Positions 14,162-17,443 of a stretch of DNA of 17,443 nt are shown here, in pieces. This DNA comes from CAZQSL01 sp964595945 (lineage in GTDB: Bacteria; UBP15; UBA6099; JAJRTR01): the NCBI GenBank assembly GCA_964595945.1, contig CAZQSL010000075.1, positions 1-17,443 on the forward strand, written 5' to 3'. Every line of letters begins with the position of its first letter. The stretch's first letter is position 1. Below the pieces are notes generated by a model. The model saw nothing but the letters and a program-made list of their open reading frames with translations. It was not told the DNA's origin and searched no databases. A program made the position numbers and the translations under genes.

Positions 14162-14880
14162 CAAGACTCCAGCCCGTTTGCCGAAAGGAGACATGCCGCG
14201 ATAGCGAGGTCTTCCGGATAAGTTATTTTTATATTTGTGCGCTCGCCAGCCACGACAGCGACAGCGCCACCGGCAGCAGCGACAAGCGAAGCATCATCCG
14301 TAGCCGCCGCGTCATCCGTGGCATAGGCCGCCATGAGCAGCGAAGCCGAGAACCCCTGCGGAGTCTGCGCCCTGAATATCATACTGCGGTCGGGCGAGCC
14401 GGAGACTATCCCGCCATTTACTTCCTTGAGCGAATCATCGACAGCGATCACCGGGACACACGCTCCGCCCGAGAGAGCGCCCTCGATGACATCGGCAAAA
14501 AGCCGCGGCGAAGCGAGCGGCCGCGCGCCATCGTGGACAAGGACGATGCCTGATGTATCGCTGACGGAGTCAAGCGCGGCCGCTACGCTCGCGCGCCGGG
14601 TCGCGCCGCCCGGCACTGTCCTGACTCCGGGCAAGCCCCAGCCTTCGACGAGCAGGCGCCAGCCATCATAATCTTCGACCGGCAGCACGGCGACCGTTTC
14701 CACAGCCACGGCAGCCATCGCGCTGAGCGAATGATGCAGCACGGGCCTGCCGCACAGCATGGCAAATGCCTTGGGCGTGCCACCGCCAAGCCTGCTGCCC
14801 GTGCCGGCCGCCACTACTATGCCAGTGATTCTTCGCGGTGCGCCCTGCGGGTGAATATTGGAGAGTTTTACATCGTTCAT
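14161..14880 (-). CDS. ispD: 2-C-methyl-D-erythritol 4-phosphate cytidylyltransferase
   Basis: IspD couples CTP to MEP in the non-mevalonate isoprenoid pathway. The 239-residue protein shows VVAAGTGSRLGGGTPKAF (the usual PKQ/PKQF reads PKAF here), VHDGARPLAS, the RAQTPQGF strand and the C-terminal ERTNIKITYPEDLAIA, all diagnostic. It starts 10 nt after the preceding stop without a clear ribosome binding site, so translation probably depends on the upstream gene. IspF, often adjacent or fused, is not here. A generic nucleotidyltransferase is unlikely given the full motif set. Confidence 0.94.
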   Translation of the reverse strand: MNDVKLSNIHPQGAPRRITGIVVAAGTGSRLGGGTPKAFAMLCGRPVLHHSLSAMAAVAVETVAVLPVEDYDGWRLLVEGWGLPGVRTVPGGATRRASVAAALDSVSDTSGIVLVHDGARPLASPRLFADVIEGALSGGACVPVIAVDDSLKEVNGGIVSGSPDRSMIFRAQTPQGFSASLLMAAYATDDAAATDDASLVAAAGGAVAVVAGERTNIKITYPEDLAIAACLLSANGLES

Positions 14881-14890
14881 ATTTTACGAA

Positions 14891-15949
14891 TCATTTCAAT
14901 ATCTGATTGATGACGGTTTCCTTATGCGAAGGAGATACCGTCCACACATTTCGGCGGGCATCGGTCACGAGGAGAAACGTCCCGTCGCCGCCCCAGGAAA
15001 CGCTGCCGCCTTTTGCCGCCACGCGCCACTGCGCATCTTTTGTACGCGAGTAGACCCATATCTGGTCTTTGCCGGAAACGAAGGCCACCATGTCTCCCCT
15101 GGGCGACCACTCGGGCGAATGGCCGGATCTGGCTATCTTGACGGGATGGCCGCTGGAGCCGAGCAGCCAGAGCGCGCCATCGTTGGTGACAAATGCGATG
15201 GCCTTGCCGTCAGGTGACCAGCGCGCCGCTGTCACTCCGGTAGCGAGCGCTTCGCGTTTGCCGCGCGCGATGTCAAATTTCCACAGCAGCCCGTCGGCGG
15301 AAATATAGAGGACTGTGGCCGCTACGGGATTGGCTTCGGCATACTTTGCGCTGTCGGACACCATCTTGCCGAGATCGGCCCTGCGGGCTGCCGGTGATGG
15401 CGTATCGGCCGGGCCGCCTGCGCCGGTGATGCTGTCGATCAAGGATTCGAGCGCGCTGGATTTTGATACGGCGAACATTGGATACGTTTCGCGCAGGACG
15501 CTTTCGGGGGTGATGACATACACGGTTGGGGTATCCCTGACGCCGAATCTGTTGGAAATCACCAGTGCCGTATCGGCGAACAGGCGTAATGTGGTGCGTC
15601 GTTTTTTTGCGAAACTGACGACTTCTGCCTCTGAATGATCGACGCTGACCGCGATGATCTGCATTGGTATGTCAGGCTTTTTCTGGTGAGTGTTTTTTTC
15701 GAGTTTCTCGAAATATTCGAGCAGTTCGTCCGCGCCGCGGCTGTAGATGGAAAAAAATACGAACACCGTGACGCGTCCCTGAAGCTGAGACGCCTTGAGG
15801 CGCGTACCACCGGTATCGGCGGCTGATGGCAAAGCCTTGATCCTGGCGCCGTTTTTGATCGCGGCGCCGACAGGCGTGGCCGATATGGCGAGCAGCAGGA
15901 TTGTGGCGAAGAGGATACCGCGTAGTCTGATGCCGTGCTGTGGCTCCAT
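14891..15949 (-). CDS. Secreted cysteine-free thioredoxin-fold domain fused to a beta-propeller
   Basis: From the ATG at 15949 the protein has 352 residues. Residues 9-29 form a signal peptide (hydrophobic core ILFATILLLAISA, likely cut near VGA-A). Residues about 35-170 resemble the AhpC/TSA-TlpA thioredoxin fold: LQGRVTVFVFFS, a strand MQIIAVSVDHSEAEVVSFA, and the cis-proline loop GVRDTPTVYVI (P141). The CxxC site reads S67-I-Y-S70, and there is no cysteine anywhere in the mature protein, so it cannot be a classic oxidoreductase. Residues about 210-352 hold TolB/WD-like blades: ARWSPDGKAIAF, PEWSPRGDMVAF, VSWGGDGTFLLV, each followed by a DG/KD..W strand. It starts 5 nt after the 69-residue membrane protein gene. 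Function unknown; likely periplasmic or lipid-face scaffold. Confidence 0.75.
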   Translation of the reverse strand: MEPQHGIRLRGILFATILLLAISATPVGAAIKNGARIKALPSAADTGGTRLKASQLQGRVTVFVFFSIYSRGADELLEYFEKLEKNTHQKKPDIPMQIIAVSVDHSEAEVVSFAKKRRTTLRLFADTALVISNRFGVRDTPTVYVITPESVLRETYPMFAVSKSSALESLIDSITGAGGPADTPSPAARRADLGKMVSDSAKYAEANPVAATVLYISADGLLWKFDIARGKREALATGVTAARWSPDGKAIAFVTNDGALWLLGSSGHPVKIARSGHSPEWSPRGDMVAFVSGKDQIWVYSRTKDAQWRVAAKGGSVSWGGDGTFLLVTDARRNVWTVSPSHKETVINQILK

Positions 15950-15954
15950 GACCG

Positions 15955-16164
15955 TTATGCTCCGTGACCGAGGAACACGAGGCCGGCGATCCACACGACG
16001 AGCATGACAAACAGCACGGCAAACCACGTGAGGGCTTTCCTGAATCTGACGCGCCCGTTTTTCCTGAATCCCCGGTAAATAAACATCCCGGCGGCAGCGA
16101 GCCATCCGAATAGCCCGATGTACATTACGACGAGCGCCGTGTGGTTGAGATAATCGTATGACAT
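15955..16164 (-). CDS. Small two-helix membrane protein, unknown function
   Basis: From the ATG at 16164 (AGGGA 6 nt upstream) the product has 69 residues. Two hydrophobic helices are visible, roughly residues 10-30 (ALVVMYIGLFGWLAAAGMFI) and 46-65 (WFAVLFVMLVVWIAGLVFLG), joined by a strongly basic loop (RGFRKNGRVRFRKA) that should face the cytoplasm, leaving both termini outside. The upstream extension to 16224 would read through a GC hairpin and is disfavoured. The secreted thioredoxin-fold/propeller gene follows after 5 nt, suggesting a membrane partner. I recognise no family. Confidence 0.6.
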   Translation of the reverse strand: MSYDYLNHTALVVMYIGLFGWLAAAGMFIYRGFRKNGRVRFRKALTWFAVLFVMLVVWIAGLVFLGHGA

Positions 16165-16195
16165 GGCTGTCCCTATGGCGTATGGCGTGGGCGGC

Positions 16196-16215
16196 GGCGG
16201 CCGTGACAGGCCGCC
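16196..16215 (-). other. GC hairpin between hisG and the small membrane gene
   Basis: A perfect 7-bp stem (GGCGGCC/GGCCGCC) closes a 6-nt loop. On the minus strand no T-run follows, so it probably stabilises or processes the transcript rather than terminating it. Confidence 0.45.
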
Positions 16216-16239
16216 TTTCCGCATAGTTCTCAGATTACC

Positions 16240-17121
16240 TTAATGTATCACTTTGGTCAATTTGTATTCGATGATGTCACATGCGCCGGCTTTTTTAAGC
16301 TGGGGGATCAGATCGCGCACCTGTTTTTCCTCGACGACGACTTCGAGCGCGATCCATTTGCCATCGCTGAGGGGAGAGACTGTTGGATTTTTCATGGCTG
16401 GCAGGACACTGACGATAGCATCGAGCGAGCCAGTGGGCAGATTCATCTTGAGGCCGACCTTGGACTCAGCTTCGAGCGCGCCCTGCAGGAGGAGATTCAT
16501 ATCAAGCATCTTCTGGCGTTTCCAGGGGTCTTCCCATGCCTGATTGTTGGAAATGAATTTCGTGTTGGATTCGAGGATGGTTTCGACGATGCGGAGCTTA
16601 TTGGCGCGCAGTGAGCTGCCAGTCTCTGTGACATCGACAATGGCATCGGCAAGATCGGGCACCTTGACTTCGGTGGCACCCCAGGAAAATTCGACGTTGC
16701 ACTTCACGCCATGTTTTTTGAGAAAGCGCTGCGTGCCCTTGACGAGTTCGGTAGCGATGCGTTTGCCTTCGAGGTCCTTGACCGATTTGATGTCGGAAGC
16801 TTCGGGGACCGCGAGCACCCATTTGACGATGCCGGTGCCTCGTTTGGCATAGATAAGGTCCGAGACGACCTTGACCTTCGCGTTGTTTTCGACGACCCAG
16901 TCCCAGCCGGTGAGGCCGCAATCGATGGCGCCGACCTCCACGTAGCGCGCGATTTCCTGTGCGCGGATCATCATGCCCGAGAGTTCGGGATCGTCGATGG
17001 AGGGTTTATATGACCGGTCGCGGAGCGTGACCGAAAATCCGGCTTTTCTGAAGAGTGCGAAAGTGGTTTCTTCGAGACTGCCCTTGGGGAGTCCGATTTT
17101 GAGGATTTTGCTGTCAGACAT
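16240..17121 (-). CDS. hisG: ATP phosphoribosyltransferase, long form
   Basis: HisG catalyses the first step of histidine synthesis, ATP plus PRPP to phosphoribosyl-ATP. From the ATG at 17121 the protein has 293 residues, the length of the long form, which carries its own C-terminal regulatory (histidine-binding, ACT-like) domain and needs no HisZ. Motifs: KIGLPKGSLEE (8-18), AIDCGLTGWDWV, IATELVKGTQRFL, and the PRPP-binding stretch GATEVKVPDLADAIVDVTET followed by GSSLRANKLRIVE. AAGGAG lies 7 nt before the ATG. The open frame continues to 17325 but overlaps murI there. No other his gene is in the window. Confidence 0.96.
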   Translation of the reverse strand: MSDSKILKIGLPKGSLEETTFALFRKAGFSVTLRDRSYKPSIDDPELSGMMIRAQEIARYVEVGAIDCGLTGWDWVVENNAKVKVVSDLIYAKRGTGIVKWVLAVPEASDIKSVKDLEGKRIATELVKGTQRFLKKHGVKCNVEFSWGATEVKVPDLADAIVDVTETGSSLRANKLRIVETILESNTKFISNNQAWEDPWKRQKMLDMNLLLQGALEAESKVGLKMNLPTGSLDAIVSVLPAMKNPTVSPLSDGKWIALEVVVEEKQVRDLIPQLKKAGACDIIEYKLTKVIH

Positions 17122-17168
17122 TTTGTCTCCTTTTATGCTGTTGACCTGCGCGTGAGGCGGTGTGGAGG

Positions 17169-17443
17169 TCAGAGGTTGGCTTTTTCGACATCGACGTCGG
17201 AGGCTATGAGGAGCCTGGCCGTGCGTCTGAAGCGTTCGGGGTCGCCCGTGACGAAAAACCGGCGAGTGCCCGGATGGCTGTGATCGTCTTTTTCGAGATT
17301 GTGATCCTTGAGCACCTTGCGGCATAGAGCGGCTGTGCGGCGCGCCGGGTCGATGAGCGTGACTGCGGGGCCGACGATGTCCTGCACGACCGCTTTGAGA
17401 AATGGCAGATGCGTGCAGCCGAAAATCAGCGTGTCGATATCCT
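17169..17443 (-). CDS. murI: Glutamate racemase, C-terminal fragment (continues past window edge)
   Basis: The frame stays open to the window edge, so only the last 90 residues are seen. They begin with DIDTLIFGCTHLPFL, which contains the second catalytic cysteine of glutamate racemase in its GCTH signature, followed by VGPAVTLIDPARRTA and a C-terminal FFVTGDPERFRRTARLLI, all typical of MurI. The enzyme supplies D-glutamate for peptidoglycan, implying a walled bacterium. It ends 48 nt before hisG, and the good ribosome site of hisG lies in the gap. The N-terminal half, with the first catalytic cysteine, lies outside the window. Confidence 0.92.
   Translation of the reverse strand, partial: DIDTLIFGCTHLPFLKAVVQDIVGPAVTLIDPARRTAALCRKVLKDHNLEKDDHSHPGTRRFFVTGDPERFRRTARLLIASDVDVEKANL

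Noticed and set aside
13268..14221. Plus-strand open frame antisense to hflX
   Set aside because: HflX G-motifs are intact on the minus strand; this frame has no family features.
17122..17325. N-terminal extension of HisG
   Set aside because: It overlaps the end of murI; the ATG at 17121 has an excellent AAGGAG and matches the HisG N-terminus.

Overview
This is a compact, moderately GC-rich bacterial chromosome segment. Every protein gene I accept is on the minus strand; the only accepted plus-strand gene is an initiator tRNA. There are no insertion sequences, CRISPR arrays or phage genes. The lineage cannot be fixed from the sequence alone. An oxygen-independent aspartate dehydrogenase (NadX) in place of L-aspartate oxidase suggests an anaerobic or microaerophilic bacterium. 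The GAF subtype of the histidine kinase is one I associate with anaerobic and deltaproteobacterial-type kinases, which is only a weak pointer.

Read in the direction of transcription (right to left), the layout is as follows. (1) 17443-13049: the 3' end of murI (glutamate racemase), hisG (long form), a 69-residue two-helix membrane protein, a secreted cysteine-free thioredoxin-fold/beta-propeller protein, ispD and hflX, closely spaced and probably one operon. (2) 12952-11366: an orphan GAF-domain sensor histidine kinase with an altered H-box. (3) 11284-8493: a CorC/CNNM-type CBS-domain membrane protein and a multi-pass permease, 8 nt apart. (4) 8388-7876: folK. (5) 7706-959: a cofactor block of panB-panC-panD, nadA-nadX-nadC, coaX and a GHMP-family kinase. 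(6) 705-632, plus strand: initiator tRNA-Met with its own promoter and terminator. (7) 529-72: a hicB-hicA toxin-antitoxin pair beside the tRNA.

The cofactor block makes sense as a unit. PanD and NadX both consume L-aspartate, to make beta-alanine for pantothenate and iminoaspartate for NAD. PanB/PanC make pantothenate, CoaX starts CoA synthesis from it, and NadA/NadC complete nicotinate mononucleotide. Stop/start overlaps (panB/panC ATGA, nadA/nadX 8 nt, nadX/nadC ATGA) point to co-translation.

The most interesting non-coding element is upstream of panB. A near-consensus promoter overlaps the folK stop codon and gives a leader of about 160 nt. The leader holds a GNRA-capped hairpin, a 10-bp terminator with a U-run, and a 7-bp alternative helix that would destroy the terminator. 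This looks like a transcription attenuator or riboswitch controlling the pantothenate/NAD block. Other points of note are a structured plus-strand segment ending in eight T's after the tRNA, a possible hairpin masking the nadA ribosome binding site, the redox-dead thioredoxin/propeller fusion, a possible Cys/His-rich N-terminal tail on the CorC-like protein, and an initiator tRNA promoter that places +1 at the mature 5' end. No segment longer than 300 bases lacks a gene or RNA; the longest (706-958) holds terminator-like structures only.
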